Shown here: piece by piece, positions 12,311-25,560 of the stretch
Layout: each line of letters starts with the position of its first letter
Numbering within the stretch: position 1 is the stretch's first letter
Source of the DNA: Casuarius casuarius
Lineage: Eukaryota; Chordata; Aves; Casuariiformes; Casuariidae
NCBI GenBank assembly: GCA_003342895.1
Contig: PTFA01000160.1
Span: 784,849-848,848, forward strand
Direction of reading: 5' to 3'
Length of the DNA: 64,000 bases
Translations under genes and position numbers: made by a program
The notes under the pieces: generated by a model
The model's input: the letters and a program-made list of their open reading frames with translations, nothing else
What the model was told of the DNA's origin: nothing
Database searches by the model: none

Positions 12311-14490
12311 CTGTTTTAAAGGGTTTACCTGAGACTAAGTGTGCTTCTGAAATTTTTTTCAAGTTAAAATGTGGAGTGGAAGTTGATGATCTCTCTTAAG
12401 GCTGTAACTTTGCTCTAAAACTTAATTCTAAAATAAATGGGTGTAATATGTTTGCTGATGAAGATATAAATAATGTCTGCTGACATTATTTAAATATAAA
12501 GTCACTGCTGACTTGAGTGAATTCACTGTCAGGCACCTGGAACAGGGATATGGAGTGATTAAACTGTTTTTTGACAACGTTAGGCTCTGCTGAGGGCACA
12601 AGAAGGATGTTTTGATATGGGTTTATTCTGCTTAATTCAGTTCAACTAATTCATTCCAAGCTGAGAAACTGTGAGTTGAAACAAATAGAAACAAGTAATG
12701 TGTTTCTATCTGTCTTGTCTGCAACTAAAAATTAGACACAAAGATGACTAGTTTTGAAGAACGTTAGCCAGAAATAGTTTGTCCAATTTGTTAAATATGG
12801 CTATTTCCTTTTTGTTTAATGAATANCTTCCGTAATGGAAAAGCTTTTTGTTAAACTTTCTTATATTATCATCACACTTATCATGCAGGGTGACTTCTAA
12901 AAGTACTTTTAAAAATGCCAGTTTTTATCCAGGTCTTAAAATTGAAATTCATTTTTTATCCAAAAGCAGGATAGAAATGACTCTACTAAAATTAGATTAA
13001 TCCTAATAAGAAAGTCAGTTATCACTTCTGAATACATTAAAATATTTTTTTGAAATTTTCCATGCCTCTTTAGCTATAATTGCTGGTGTAATTCCTTACA
13101 CAGACATAGCGTGTCCTCAAGGTTGACAGAAATGTTTAATGTAGTGTTAACGCTGTGGTAGGTTCTAAATTAGTATGTTGCAGTTGTTACAAACGTTTTC
13201 AACTTTCTCCTTAAGTCAAAAAAGAAAAGGCCCTCATGCAAAACAAGATTAACATGCNCTTAGATTGGTGTCCAATACCTCCTTTAATCTGACGGCGGGT
13301 GGTGGCACCGGTGACAGCCCGGTGAGCTCTCCACCAGGCTCTGGACGCAGTTCGGTGTTCCAGCTTCTGCTAACGTGACTGTGGCCAAAGAGCTGCTGCT
13401 CCTCGGTGCTGACTCTCCAGGCCTCCTGACCTGCTGGGATTGGTTATTCCTGGTGTATAATTGACTTTTGCTTGTTTTGCTAAAGACGTTTTGTTTGCTG
13501 AAAGGCTGAGAAGTGCTGCGGGGCGCGCTGGTTGACCCTGGAAAGCAAGGCAGCGGTGGCACAGCTTGGATCTGTTCGGGGCAAGGGGATTTTCCGGGGC
13601 CTGACTTTCCATCCAAGCACCGGCTTGGAGTCTGAAGAGCGCGTTTTGGCCGACTGTCTTGGCCTCTTCGTAGAGCGAACTTCCAGCCCCGGATCTCCGA
13701 GGATCCGTCCGGCAGGGTTACGTGCGGGTTAGCTTAGGCGGCGGCTGAGTGCCGGTGCCCTCGCGAGCTCNGAGGCGTTTCCTTGGGGGGAGCTCTGTTT
13801 GGGACCCCCACTTCAAGGCTTTGCTTGCGGGAACCGCCCGTCGAGGGGCTGGNGGTGGGGACCCCCGGCTCGCTTGCCCTGGGGGGACGCCGGGGAATGC
13901 CGTTCCCTTTCGCTGCCGACTTCTATACAGATCTGGAGTAATTGGATGCAAATTGGAACTGTTGGAGGCTGCGAGTCCTTCAAAAGGGCCTTTCATGAGC
14001 TGCGAGAGGGAGCCTGAAAGGGGGAGGAAGGCTGCGGATCCCGGCGGGGAGGAGACNGCGGTTCGGGGTGCCGCCACCGCCGGGAGGGCGCGATCCGAGG
14101 CTTCGCGTGGAGCAGGAGCAGTCCCTTTCTGGGCCACATCCCGAAGAGCTGGAGAACTAAACTTTGGGTGGTTCTTCAACAGCAGCTCTGCGCTCGCTTG
14201 TTTTTTCAAGGCACAGTAAATACAGTTCCTTTCCTGCTGAGTGTCCCGAGACGTTTGCTGCCTTTGTGCGTGTGTGTGTGCAGATGCTGGCAGCAAGGTG
14301 GGCTTTGATCTTTGTTTGCTTTCAGAGCTCCCGTTGCTCTAAGTGCTCGAGATCCTTGTTCAGCATTTTGGGGTGTGTTTGAAGCACTCTTGAGGAAGCG
14401 TGCAACCAAGCCTGCCGCCGACCCGCGAGTCCCCGCTGTCGCGTGTGTCCCTGCAGCGTCCTGGGGNTGACGTGGTGGCCAGAGCGGGCC

Positions 14491-14526
14491 GGTTCCCACG
14501 GTGGGGACGGTTCCCGTGGTGGGGAC
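14491..14526. repeat. 18-bp tandem duplication
   Basis: ggttcccacggtggggac at 14491 is followed directly by ggttcccgtggtggggac at 14509, two differences in 18. Confidence 0.85.
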
Positions 14527-16464
14527 GGCCCGGGGCCACCCGCGGGAGCTGCGGTGCGATGGCAATGGTGCTGCGTCGGGCGGGATGACCGGTCCCGCAG
14601 CCGGAGGAGCCGTCTGTGCTCCTCGGCGGATGGCTGGAAGAGGCCCTGGTTGGGCCGCGCGGGCCGGGACGGCTTCCCGGCGTTGCGCAGCTCTCGGCGT
14701 GGGCGCATCCCTGCCGCTGCCACCTTCGAGAAGCCGTGTCNGGCCCTGGCTGTGGGACTTCCCAAAGGGCTCCGCTTGTTTTTCCTTCTTACCTTCTCCT
14801 GTCTTGAGTCTTTGCTCTTCCTGGCTGACAGACTGTCCTGTCCCCAGCCGCAGTGGGGGACTGAGGGTGCTGACCCGTGACGAGCTGCTTCGCGGGTGCT
14901 GGGGGTACGGCATGGGATGTCTCCTAGGTTAGCCGTGGGGCCGNGCCGCGGTTCCCGGGGAAGCGGAGGGGAATGCTGGCAGGCCGTAACCAGGAGAAGA
15001 GCTGTCCTGGAGCGTGAGGACACACACATCCTCTCTCTCACACCCTCTCTTCTGCCCTCTCCCCTTAAAGCAAATAGCAAAAGGCTCTGCCAAAGAGAAC
15101 CGGTGGCTTTTGACTCCTTTGCTATTTGCCTAGCAAGGCGGAGGAAAGGCCAGCCAGCGGGGCGAGATTTATGGTCCTACCTAGTGTGTCTGGACTGATA
15201 CAGCCCTTTTTTTGGACAGTAAAACTGTTAAAAGCCCTCCTTAGACTGGTCGCGGACATGAGCTGACACAAACTGACCCTAATGGTGCCAGGAATCTTGC
15301 TCAGCCGTTGTGATTTGATAGAAATAATCACTTACGGCAAGGCTGAGGCCAGCAGACTCCTCTTGCTTCTGCGGTCACGAATCCTGCCTTAAAGAAAGAC
15401 CGGCTCGTCTGTAGTCTGGCCTGTTATTGAGGTGGAAGCAAGTACGTGGAGCTTCTAATGACATGTCTAGAGCTGATTTTTGTGGTGTCGGCCTTGCTAA
15501 AGAAAGGGTTGCTCCTGGGTTTGGGTGAGCTTTCTTTAGCCTGTTTTTAAAAATCTCTTTTGATGGTACGCTCTTTTGTTAGCGAGGGAGGAATTCTTGT
15601 GGCAGCAGCTTTGGTCTCGCTACCTGTGCCTCCGCAAGGGGAGCGGCTTGATGCCGAGCTCTTTCGGTCGACCCATTTTGATCGGCGGAAAGCCAAGGCT
15701 TAGTTTAGCTGAAATTTGTACTGGGGTGTTTTTTGGGGTAAAGGTGCATGGGGCGGTGGGAGGGAATAGCCTGCTCCCTCCTGTGGCTTTTGGAAAGGCT
15801 CTGGGGTTTCGTGATGAGAAGGGCCTGAGCAGTGAATGCTTCCAGGGTTTGGTCTGGCCAGATGGTGCCATTGCAGGTTTGCAGTTTTAGCACCGTAGAG
15901 AGCCCACGGAAACCGAAGTTCTGGGACGGTCACCTTGTTACTGGTTAAAATAATCCCCAAGGAGTCAGGGCAGTGAAACAGGAGAAGTGATTTCTCTATT
16001 TAAGCACTGTAGAGCTTGGGGAGCTATTCATATGTTAACGTGAGGGCACTTCCTGCGGTCCTGGGCACAATGGTCTGCCCTGAACGCCGAGGAGGGTGCA
16101 GAGAAGGGCCATGCGCTCCCCTCCCTCCCTCCCGGCACGCCGTTCTCCGGGACTCTTCCCTTGGAGAAGGGCAGAGAGGACAGAGGAGCGCGAGCCCTGA
16201 AAGCTTTGGGTCTGGCAANGTCTGCGGCTCATGCGAAATTAATGGACTTTCTTGTTCCTCTCTTGTTGCTCATATTCCCAAAAGGAGGTTGTACATTTTA
16301 TTAAAGTTCAGCCGTATACGTATCTAGCCTAAAAATAAAAGCAAGAGCCAGATCTCTTTCAGGAAGAGGAGTTTAACAATGACACTGTGGTGTATTGCTG
16401 GCTCCTCTCTTGCCGTGCGAAGCGACGCTTGCTGCTCCGCGCGTCCCTTAGCCGAGCGCTGGGA

Positions 16465-16497
16465 GCGGGGCCGGGCCGGGCTGGGGGGGCCGGTGGG
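16465..16497 (+). other. G-quadruplex-type tract
   Basis: Four or more G runs (gggg, ggg, ggg, ggggggg, ggg) are separated by 2-4 bases, which satisfies the common G3+ N1-7 pattern. No associated feature is evident. Confidence 0.6.
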
Positions 16498-17429
16498 TTC
16501 ACAGCCGGTTGCTGTGGGGAGCCCGTCGTGCAGGTCTTTCTCTTTGCTGCAGGCTGTAGACATGCAGTAAATTGGGGCTTTTACATCCAAATGGGACCTC
16601 TAAAANGTAATGAAGGAACGTGGGCAACGCTAGGAAGAGGTTTTAGGGAGGAAGAGGCAGTTTTCTTCCCTGCGGAGTGGCTTTCAGGAGGATGACACAA
16701 AGCGGAGGCCGGATTTATGCTTTCTTGTGGGACTTGCTGACCAGTCTGTGGTGATCTCTTGCATATTTTGGGTGTGTGAGAAAAGAATGGGAAAAAAACC
16801 CTTTTGAGCTCTTATGAGTCATCTCTAGCTTTTTCTGCTAAACCAGTCCAAATCAGCCTGTGTTGTGGGGCCGAAAGTCCGGGATAGCCAAGTGCAGTAG
16901 AAAGATTACAGGGCTGATTCAGAGGTTAAGAATATTGTGTGACCTGGTTACTCGGGCAGTTATTATATGGCCGTAGTGGACAGTCGTTATGGGTTTTGTA
17001 TGCATGCATTTCGTTGTAATGGGGTGGTTAAGAAAGGCTTAATAAGTTATAATGCAGGCTCCAGTCGAGCCAGTTCCCGGTAATGACACGAGGGCTCAGC
17101 GAGACGGTGATTTACAGTTGCCTGGGAAGATGTAACTTCCAGATTTAGCCAAAATTACAAAACTTGTTTTGCCGCATCTGGGAGTGAAGAGATCAAAAGG
17201 GCTGCGGAGTTAGTCACCGTGCAGGAGGGGAGCGATGGTCGTGCCGCCGTTCCTGACGTGCCGGCTGGCAGCCGCCACCGGAGGGTCTGGCGAAACCTGC
17301 GGGACCTGTCGGTGCAGGGGAAGAGCACCGAGTCACGGAGATGCGGGTAACCACTTGCAGGGTTTTCTCCTCTTCGTGCCGGGTTCCTAATGCTGAGGTT
17401 AATCTTCCAAACCGCAGCATTGCTTCCCC

Positions 17430-20060
17430 ATGTCAGGTCCTGCTTGCGGTCGTCCCGGGGCCTGCTGGCGAGCGTGGTTGGCACACNGGTCGCCCAGGCC
17501 CAGCCCTGGCCGGGAATCCCGAGAATCTCTCCCGGGGGGATGGAGGCTCAAGCCCTGACGCACCGAGGGTGGTTCCCTGGGCGAGGTGGGACGAGGAGGA
17601 GGACGAGGCTGCCCTGGCGCGGCTCTGCCGGGAGCTGCTCCGGCGCCCGGGCCACCGCTGCAGCCCTCGCCACGGCGGCACCCCGGACGTTGTCCGGCTC
17701 TCCCATGGGTGGTCTCATTGATTTAAAGTGGGAAGGGGTTTCCCGGGAACCTCGCCGAGGCCGGAGGCCCTGTGGCTGCCGCTCGGCAGGGTGCAAGTGG
17801 GTTTGGTGTTTGGGCCTCTGCGCGTTGGTGGAAGCCCTCATAAAAAAAAATTAAGTTAGACGAGTGGCTGCTCCGCTGCTGCCGAGGCGGCCGCGTGCGG
17901 CTGGCGCGGTCGGGAGCGGGAGCTGAGTCACTGGAGCCCCTCCTGCACCTCCGGGCGTGCTGGAGCGGTTCCCAGCGCTCGGGATGCGCCGCGTTCCCGG
18001 GGCCGAGCCGGAGCGAGGGGGGCTGCGGCGCGGCGGTGCCCGGCGCTGGGGGACGGAGCCCCGCGGAGCAAACGGGCTCCTCTTGCCCGAAGCGACTAAC
18101 CACGGTGTAACTCCATCTCTCCGCCTGTTTGTTTTCAGTTCTTAATTTTTCAGGCCGCATTTGCAGCGGGCGGGGGGGAGGAGGGCTCTTCGGGAGATCG
18201 GGTGACCGAACGCCGCGCTCGGCGTCGGATCTGGGGCCAGGCGGGCGCGCCCGCCCCGCGCTGCACTGCGCGGGGGCCGCTTCCCCGCCAAGGCCAGCGG
18301 GGCCGCGTCGAGGGCGCGATGTGCCCCCGCTCCGCTCCGCTCCGCTCGCCGGGGATTCATCTGCATTGCAATGAGCGGGGCTTGGCTGGGAGGTCCCGCT
18401 CTTGGGTTCCTCGGGCGAGTTGGTGCCGCTGCCATCTCCCCTTCCAAGTGGGCGCGCAGCCGCTGCCGCGTCCCATGCCAAAGTAATTCTTTGCTTTGGA
18501 ACCGGGAAGCGAAATCTCCTCCGTCTCCTTTCTGAGAGGTCAGAGAAGAAGTGGGAACCCCGCTGATCAAACCTTGTTCCCTTTTAACCTGTCCCCCCCC
18601 TTCCCCATCCTGCAGATGAATGGAGAAGGAGCGGGGCCGCAGCCAGAGCCCAGGCGCGGGCGTTCCTGGTCCTCCCCCAAACCCAAGCAAAATAGAAAAA
18701 CAAACGGAGCCGAGCGGGGAACCTGATCCGCTTCCGTCGGATCATTTCATGTCTGCAGCATCCAGGCGCTGGGTTTTCGGTTCATGCCGTTTCTGATGAA
18801 TTCTAGCTTTTGAAATTCCTGGTGGTGAGCGGGGTTTGGCTGCTGGACGTTTTTTCTGGCCGGGCTCCTGCAAGAAGAGCCTCGAGCGCTGGGGGGGCAG
18901 GAAGCCTCCCGGCCCGGCGCGAGCTCTGCCCGTATCGGGTTCTGCGGGCCGAGCCGGCGGGGCTTGCCGGGGGCAGGGACCCCTCCTCGACCAGGTGGTC
19001 TCCTCCAGCCTTGACGCTCCAAAAGAGCCTCTCCGTGCTCTGCTTTTCATTGCTTTCTGGTTTGCTTGGGTGTTTTTTGGGGGTGTCTCTGCTCTCCCGT
19101 GCTCTGGCTCGAATCCCACCCGTTCCCCCTTGCTGCCTGGAGCGCTCTTAAGCGAGGCCGTGAGCCTACAGCTGTTGACCGCTGTAAAAGCACCGACGGA
19201 GAAACCCGATGCGGGGTGCGGGACGGGGGCGGCCGGCCGCACGCCGGAGGAGACGGTGGGCGCCGGCTCCCCCCGGGGCTCCCCGGCTTCGAGCCGCTGG
19301 GGCCCTGCGGCCGCCCGCGCCTCATTGTCTCACTTCTCCCCCCGTCCCCGCGCCAATTAAAGAGCCGCGTCGCCATTCACGGCCCGTATGGTTTTGTTCG
19401 GTTGTCCGTCAGCTCTCGTCGAGCGCCGTTCCCTCCCCCTCCCCCCCGTCAAAAACAAAACCTCTTACAAACCCCGCTTTGAATCGCCTCTTACCTCACT
19501 CGCAGCATGGGGGCCCCATTGATGGCGGGGGCCGGGGGGGCCGGGGCTGCTCCCCGCGGCTCCTTTGTGGGGCGGCCCGGCGGCCCCGGTGCCAGCTCAC
19601 GTGCTGCGCCGGGCGCGCACCGCCGCTGCTCGACAGCCTTAATTAGGTAGCTCGGGTTGTCTTTATTTCTTTAAGGGGAGAAAATATGGCTTTTTTTTTT
19701 TTTTTTTTTTTTTTTGGCAAAATCCTTCCTTCTTGCTCCTGTCTCAGAGTTGCTTGTTGTGCCGGAAAAATAATTAGTTTCCAGGGGCGCGTGTTTGCAT
19801 GCGCGTGCATCCCCCTCGGGTTCAGCTGCAGCTGAAACGCGTCTCGCTGCCCCGGTGGAGCAGAATCCTGGGCAGAGCCGGGGTGGGAGCGGGGGTCTCC
19901 TGTCCCCCGCCTCGTCTGCCGGCCCCTCCGCCGGTGCCCGGAGCCGCGCGGGGACGGGGGTCAGGCCGCTGCGCTTGCTTGCGAGGAAGGGGATTTTGCG
20001 CCCTGGGCCTGCGTTGGTGCAGCCTGCGCGCGAGAGCCCGCGGTCCCGCCGGAGCTGCTC
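17430..20060. promoter_or_regulatory. CpG-dense block (candidate CpG island) in intron 1
   Basis: This 2.6-kb stretch has dense CG dinucleotides (notably 17570-17700, 17880-18330 and 19200-19640) in contrast to its flanks. It includes a strong splice-acceptor-like sequence ending tcctgcag at 18615. It could be an alternative EFNB1 promoter or the CpG island of a non-coding transcript, but no TATA box, initiator or exon can be shown from sequence alone. Confidence 0.45.
19691..19715. repeat. Poly(T) run, 25 bases
   Basis: An uninterrupted run of T follows atggc. No LINE- or SINE-like sequence precedes it on the complementary strand, so it is called only a homopolymer. Confidence 0.9.
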
Positions 20061-20286
20061 TTTAGCAGTTGCTGAAAACGCTGCAGGTGGCAGTAGCAGC
20101 CTGCGCGAGTGATCTGGCCCCAATTAAATCTCCTCCAAACCGCCGGAATTGTCCACTTTTTTCCCCCCCCTCCTCGCAGAGTTCAGACTAATGTTATTTG
20201 TTTATATGGTTCATGGTGCAATGTCTTTTGGACAGTTTAATACATGGGCTGCTGCATGGTGATGGGAATAACAAGCCTGTTTTAGC

Positions 20287-20323
20287 TTTTTTTTTTTTTT
20301 CCTTTTTTTTTTTTTTTTCTTTT
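20287..20323. repeat. Pyrimidine tract (T-rich)
   Basis: There are 14 T, then cc, 16 T, c and four T, directly followed by aacag. It has the form of a polypyrimidine tract plus AG on the + strand. Confidence 0.9.
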
Positions 20324-23300
20324 AACAGCAGAGACTGGCTCTTGTAGCCTTGCTCTATGCTTTTCTTGTCCCGGGCATTCAAAGGCAGAGTGATCAGCAG
20401 TCATCCCATTAAAGAGTGGGCAAGTGCATGAGCTCCGAGCGGACGTTCTGGCTCCCCTTTTGCCGTGCGAAGGAAGTGCCGCCTGAATGCTGCTTTGCTT
20501 GCTTTCGGGTAGCAGCTCGCTGCTTCTGCTGTTCAGGACAGAAGTCTTTAATCTGGCAGGAGATCGTGCTTCAAAGCTCGGGAGAAGTGCTCTGAATGGC
20601 CTTGGCACGGCGCTGGATTTGCTTTGGCTGGGGTTTCCTGCTCTCGCACCACTCTAAAAATGGATATTATCTTGTGATATTGATTTGGTGGGCAGTTTAG
20701 CCTCTTTTGTAGTCCCCATCACCTTTGTCCAGTTGTTGTTACAGCATAAACCAGGAGCCGTAGAGCAAACTTTGCCTTTGAGGAGAAGTCGGCATGGGAG
20801 CAGCCCAAGTGGGCGAGAGAACAAAAGAAAACATTCACCTTTTGTCCAGTCTTTCTTCCCCGCCGCCCGCCTTTGATCGTACCCGGACTAGTCCCGGCGC
20901 TGGGCAGCTCACGGAGGCGGTCTCCCTCGGCCAGGGTTGCTTTTCCCCCGTCCGGTTTCTGCCGTGCAGAGCGATTACGGGGTGCTCACAGCCCAGCACA
21001 GAGCTTCTCCAGTGATGGGAGAAGCTCCCCGAATGCCCAAGCTTGGCGGTGGATACGCAGGCATTGCTTTTCTTTCCAGGCTGGCTTTCTTCACTGCTCC
21101 ATAACTGGAGAGACATCACTCGTAGCAATTTCACAGAGGCAGGAATGGCTTAACCGTATGTAGTTATAAATAAGCTGTTTCAGACAGACGCCTTTGTGTA
21201 GGCCAGAGTCAGAAAGCGGCTATAATACGTAACAGAAGCTTTGAGACGTCTAAGCAGAGTGTGCACGTGGTCAGTCCTGTTTCAGCTACAGCTAATCAAC
21301 TTCGCAGCTTTTCTGGAAATTAAACGAGCGTATCAGATGAACACCCAATTTGCATTAAAAGAGCAACTGTTGAAACAATTATAGCCCAAATGTCCCCCCG
21401 CTCGAGCACTGCAGTATAGCCAGGTGTGGGTATGGGTGGGACGGAGCTGCTCTGTAGCCGGAGGAAGCCCTCCTCCAACGCGTCCCAGGCATCAGTGGTT
21501 TCTGCGGTGACCTCGACTATCGCTTCTTGCCCACTCCGACCTCTGTGGGCCTCAGTCTGAAGCCGCCCAACCTCCGTTGTATGTTTGTGGGCAGTCGATG
21601 AGTAGCGGTTGGGATGGGGCAGGAGGAGAGGCGGTTGGCAATAGCAAACGTGCACGTTGTTGCCCCGGAGGGGGAAGCCAGTGCTTTCTCCTCGGGTTCC
21701 CTGTCTGACTTGGCTCTTTAATGTCCATCCGTGGTCAGCCAGCAGTCAACCAGAAGTCCAGAATGCCGTAGATCTCTATTAGTTGCTCTCTTTGGTCTAT
21801 TCAGGGCTCCCAGGCTTAGGTGTGCTCTGGTTAGCATGTATCTTTGCCACACTTAATTACTTGAGCAGCCTGGGGAGAAAGCTGTTCCCACAGCTGTGCT
21901 GTGGCGCAGGATTGCTGTGAGTCATCTGGTATGAGCCCTGGCTGGAGGCAGGGCATGGGCTGCGGGGCCGGGAGCACGATCCCATGCAGCATCGGCGGCC
22001 GCGGGCAGGGCATGGGTGTTGGGAGGTGCGGCTGGCACCAGCGCAGCCTGCTTGGGTGGCTGTTGCAACTCTCTTTAGCCTTAGCAATCCTCCCAAACTC
22101 TGAAGCCTAGATTGCCAAGCTGTTTTCTTTAGCATTCTTTATGTTAAGGCCACTGGACCCCTATCCTACTTGTTTTATCCTGCTGGTGATGATCTTGGCA
22201 TAAGCACTGCTGGAAGCTCATAATCTGCAGGCGTTGTGGGAGTCGAGGCAGATAGCTGCGCTCGAGTGGGAAAGCCTGCTCAGGAAGGCAGAAAAAACCT
22301 GGAGCCTGTGGGAATTGCTCTTTCTGGCTGATGACCTCTGTGAGCTGATCTGGACTTCCTCTGCCATGTCTTCTGGTGCAGTAATAATAAAAGAATCTGT
22401 GCGGAAATCAGAGGGACTACGTTGTTTGTTGAAGGGTGGCTTTTTTTGACCAAGGGCACCTTCTCTAATGAAAACGTGCTGGACAATGGCAGTGGGTGAA
22501 GTTTTGATTCATCAGGCTGCCTGTTTTTAGGAGAACGGGGGTGTACTGGGAAGAGGGGAAACCAGACCCTTTTCCAAGTTGCAGTTTTGCAATGGTAATC
22601 TGGATCTTCTTTCTTGTTTTCCATTGCAGAAAGACTATGAAGTTGTGTGTTTCTATGTTAAAATAGGTTCTGTCTGGTCTTTTGTTTGCCTATCAGGTAC
22701 AACAGGGCCTGAGGGAAAAACAGTCTCCTGTTTACATTTTGTAAGTGCTTGGTTTTCAGAATTATAGCAGCAACTGTGCGACTTCTGAACAAATCTGTTG
22801 TTGGTATTTATTAGAAGGTTGTTGTCACATCTAGTTGCTGAAATGCAAAAAATGTCCATCATGCTTAATCTGAGGCGGACTGGTTTCTTGTTGGCTTGGC
22901 TTGTATTTGACACTTCTAATCATGCTTTTTGGTGTCTGTAGGTGTACTTGGTGAGGACGTGGCTTTTGTTTTGGGCTGCGAGGTGCCCAGAGCAAATCCC
23001 AAGCACCTCTGTCAGGGCGTCCCACAGCTAGCCCTGCTGGGCTCCTTGCTCCTCGGAAGCACGAAAGATGCAGTGGTTTAAGAGAATTGCAGTTGAGGGC
23101 AGAAGATAGAGAATTTATTATTGGCTCTGAAGGCTGGGAATTGAAACGGAGGGTGTGGAGCTGTGATGGGATCTCCTTTGTTTTCCTGCTCGGGACAGAC
23201 GGCTTTATGCCGGGTAAGCAAGATGCTGCTTGGTCTTAAGTGGTTAAAGCTGGGTAGAGTTATGTTTCGAGGCCCTGAATATGAGGCTTATTGTTGTTAG

Positions 23301-24599
23301 AACTTGAAGGGGTTGGAGAGGTCTCTTGGCATTGCAGAGAAGGACAGCCGCTGTCTTTCCTGCGGAGAAATGCATGGGGTTTCTGGCTCCCGTTTAAGCG
23401 AGGGTTGGAGATGGTCTTTGAACAAAGACTGACCCGAAAGTGAGGGTGGTAGCGAGGGCTGCAACGTCGGCAGTGGTGGGAGCAGAGCCTCTAGGTGAGG
23501 GAGGGGTCGCAGCGACCCGGGGCCCCTCCGCCTGCCGCGGAGAGCCTTGCCTGACAAAAAGGTATTTGAGCTGCCTTGCTCGGCCTCTTTGCGCGGGGGG
23601 AGGGCGGGGGTCCGAGTGCGGCGCTGGGGAAGGCGCTGCGGCTGCGGCGGAGGCTGTGCGGCGCGTTCACNGGGCAGCGACGGGCGAGCATCTGCGCTTT
23701 TGTTCCTCTGCGTCTGCAGGGCCGAGTGGCGGCTGCCTCCTGGAAACCCGATCCCTTTGCTATCTGCCGATCTGGATTTCCCCAGCACTTTTCCCCATGT
23801 TTAATGTTAAAACCTCTTTCTGGGAAGTATTGGGGGGGGGTGGGGGTTTGTTTTATTTTTCCCCTGCAGCTGGTGTTTACTCAACTTTTGCTTACATTTT
23901 AACTTTGGTTTGATGGTAAACTCCAATCAGTCATTGGTGCAAAACTTACAAGAGATTACATATATTGGAGAAACATTTACTTAAGTAGCTTCTAAGTTCG
24001 TCTAAGAAAATGTCTGCTCTTGGGAAGGGGGGTGGACGGACCGGCTCCTGCAGTGCTTGAGCAGAGCTGACAAAGCTCAGTCCGAGATGTGGATCTCTCA
24101 TAGTTCTCGGCTAATGGTTTTAGCAGAGCTGTGGCATGCGTCCCCCGTCCACCGGCCCTCTGATTCGTTTGCTGCCGGCGAGCTCAAGTGCATACCAACT
24201 TCTGCTTCCCTCCGAAGGAATGCGCAGGTTAAATATAGCTGCTGATTTTGGCTGAGTTAGTGCTGGCTTTAAACTCCACTTGATGCTGTTTGCCGGTATC
24301 CATATATATTGTGGTAACTTTGGAGTGCTGCATCCAGTCAATTCCAAATTGCTTCTCAAGTGGATTAAACTGACCCGGAATGAAGCGTTTTTGGCTCTCA
24401 ATGTGAGTGATACCTGCAGCAATTTAGGGATAGCTGTTGTGTGTCTTTATAATTTATATCCACCCTGGATGTGAATTAGCCTCCAAGTGTGGACAGATCT
24501 CGTGGGTGTCCAACTCCTCCAATCGCCTGGCTAGTCTCAAGAGCAGCAGGGTTTTGGCTTGGTTCCCCGGGAGATCTGACTTCAGGGTTGCAAGCTGAG

Positions 24600-25560
24600 C
24601 TTCGCCTTGCCGAGAGACCCCCGAGCAGGGTCGCTGGCGCTCGGCGCTCCTGCGTTTGGGGGCTGCGAGAGACGGGGGGTTCCGATGGTGGAAAGAGCGT
24701 GTCCACGGTGGAAGGGTCTCCCTGAGATGTTGGGTCTCCTGCTCCTCATGGGCTGTCCCACCCCGGCAAAGGTGTCCGTGGGACTTGCTCCTTGCTGCGA
24801 CCTCCGGGAAGGAACGAGCCCCCGCCGGGGGCCCCCCGAAAAATGGGACCCGCGTGGGCAGGAGCCTCCGCACTGCTGCCGGAGGACGAGAGGGAGCAGG
24901 AGACCCTTGGGGGGGGCCCGGTGCCCCTCGCCGGCGTTTGGGGGCGAGGCGGGGGGCCCCGGCGCGGCCGGCGCCAGGCAGCACAAAATGGCAGCCGGGC
25001 GGGAGGGAGCCGCGTCGCCATGGCGACCCGTTTCTGCCTCACTGATGCGTCGTGTAAATCCGTTCCCAAACGAGAAGGGCCTTTTGTCTTTGGGAGGGCT
25101 GAATGGGCCTCATTAAACCTGAAACGTGGAGAAACGGCCTTAAAGCGTGTCCGGCGGGCGGAGGGGGGGTAGGGGGCCGAGTCGAGTGGAAGGAGCGAGG
25201 AGGACGGCGACAAAAGCCCTCGAGTCGCGGCTCCGACTCCGTTAACGGGGGCCGCGGCCCCAGGCCGGGCCGGGTTTCGCCCGATTTCGTTGAAGGCCGC
25301 GCGGCCCTGTGGGGGCTTCGCTCGGTGGTTCCCACACCCCCGCCGGCCCCTCGGCCCGGGGGTCTCTCCGACCCACCAAGGAGGTGGCAGCCCGCAAGGA
25401 GCACAGGCGATGTGACCCCCGAAACCTCCCGGCGAGGGGATGGAGACGGGCTGGTGGGAGCAGCGCGGTGCCGAGGAGCCGCTCCTGCCTCAGCGAGGGA
25501 GGAGAAGGGGGGGCAAAGTGTCCTCCTGTCCCTCTGCAACTCCCCGGCTGGGCTAGCAGA
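24600..25560. promoter_or_regulatory. CpG-dense block (candidate CpG island) in intron 1
   Basis: CG dinucleotides are dense, particularly at 24790-25020 and 25150-25460. The stretch atggcagccgggc at 24989 and gccgcgtcgccatggcgac at 25009 resemble YY1-like (gccatgg / aaaatggc) sites known in CpG-island promoters; this is suggestive only. Confidence 0.4.

Larger units (their letters stand above)
12311..17150. other. Intronic sequence, AT-rich first kilobase
   Basis: About 12311-13270 is clearly AT-rich and without open frames; it may contain further decayed repeat or conserved non-coding sequence, but I cannot identify either. From 13.3 to 15.2 kb the DNA is GC-rich, with an 18-bp tandem duplication at 14491-14526. 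From 15.2 to 17.15 kb it is mixed, with a G-quadruplex-type tract at about 16465-16497. No gene was recognised. Confidence 0.45.

Noticed and set aside
18655..18690. Trp-Ser-Ser-Pro-Lys-Pro-Lys segment resembling the end of EFNB1 exon 1 (Trp-Ser-Ser-Leu-Asn-Pro-Lys)
   Set aside because: No signal peptide or Leu-Glu-Pro-Val motif precedes it, the Asn-Pro is absent, and there is no GT donor at the required phase (the next bases are gc).
22545..22624. Minus-strand Lys-Lys-Glu-Asp-Pro stretch resembling the CR1 segment before NYRPVS
   Set aside because: The NYRP motif itself is missing and nothing before or after aligns to CR1; a match of five or six common residues is not enough.
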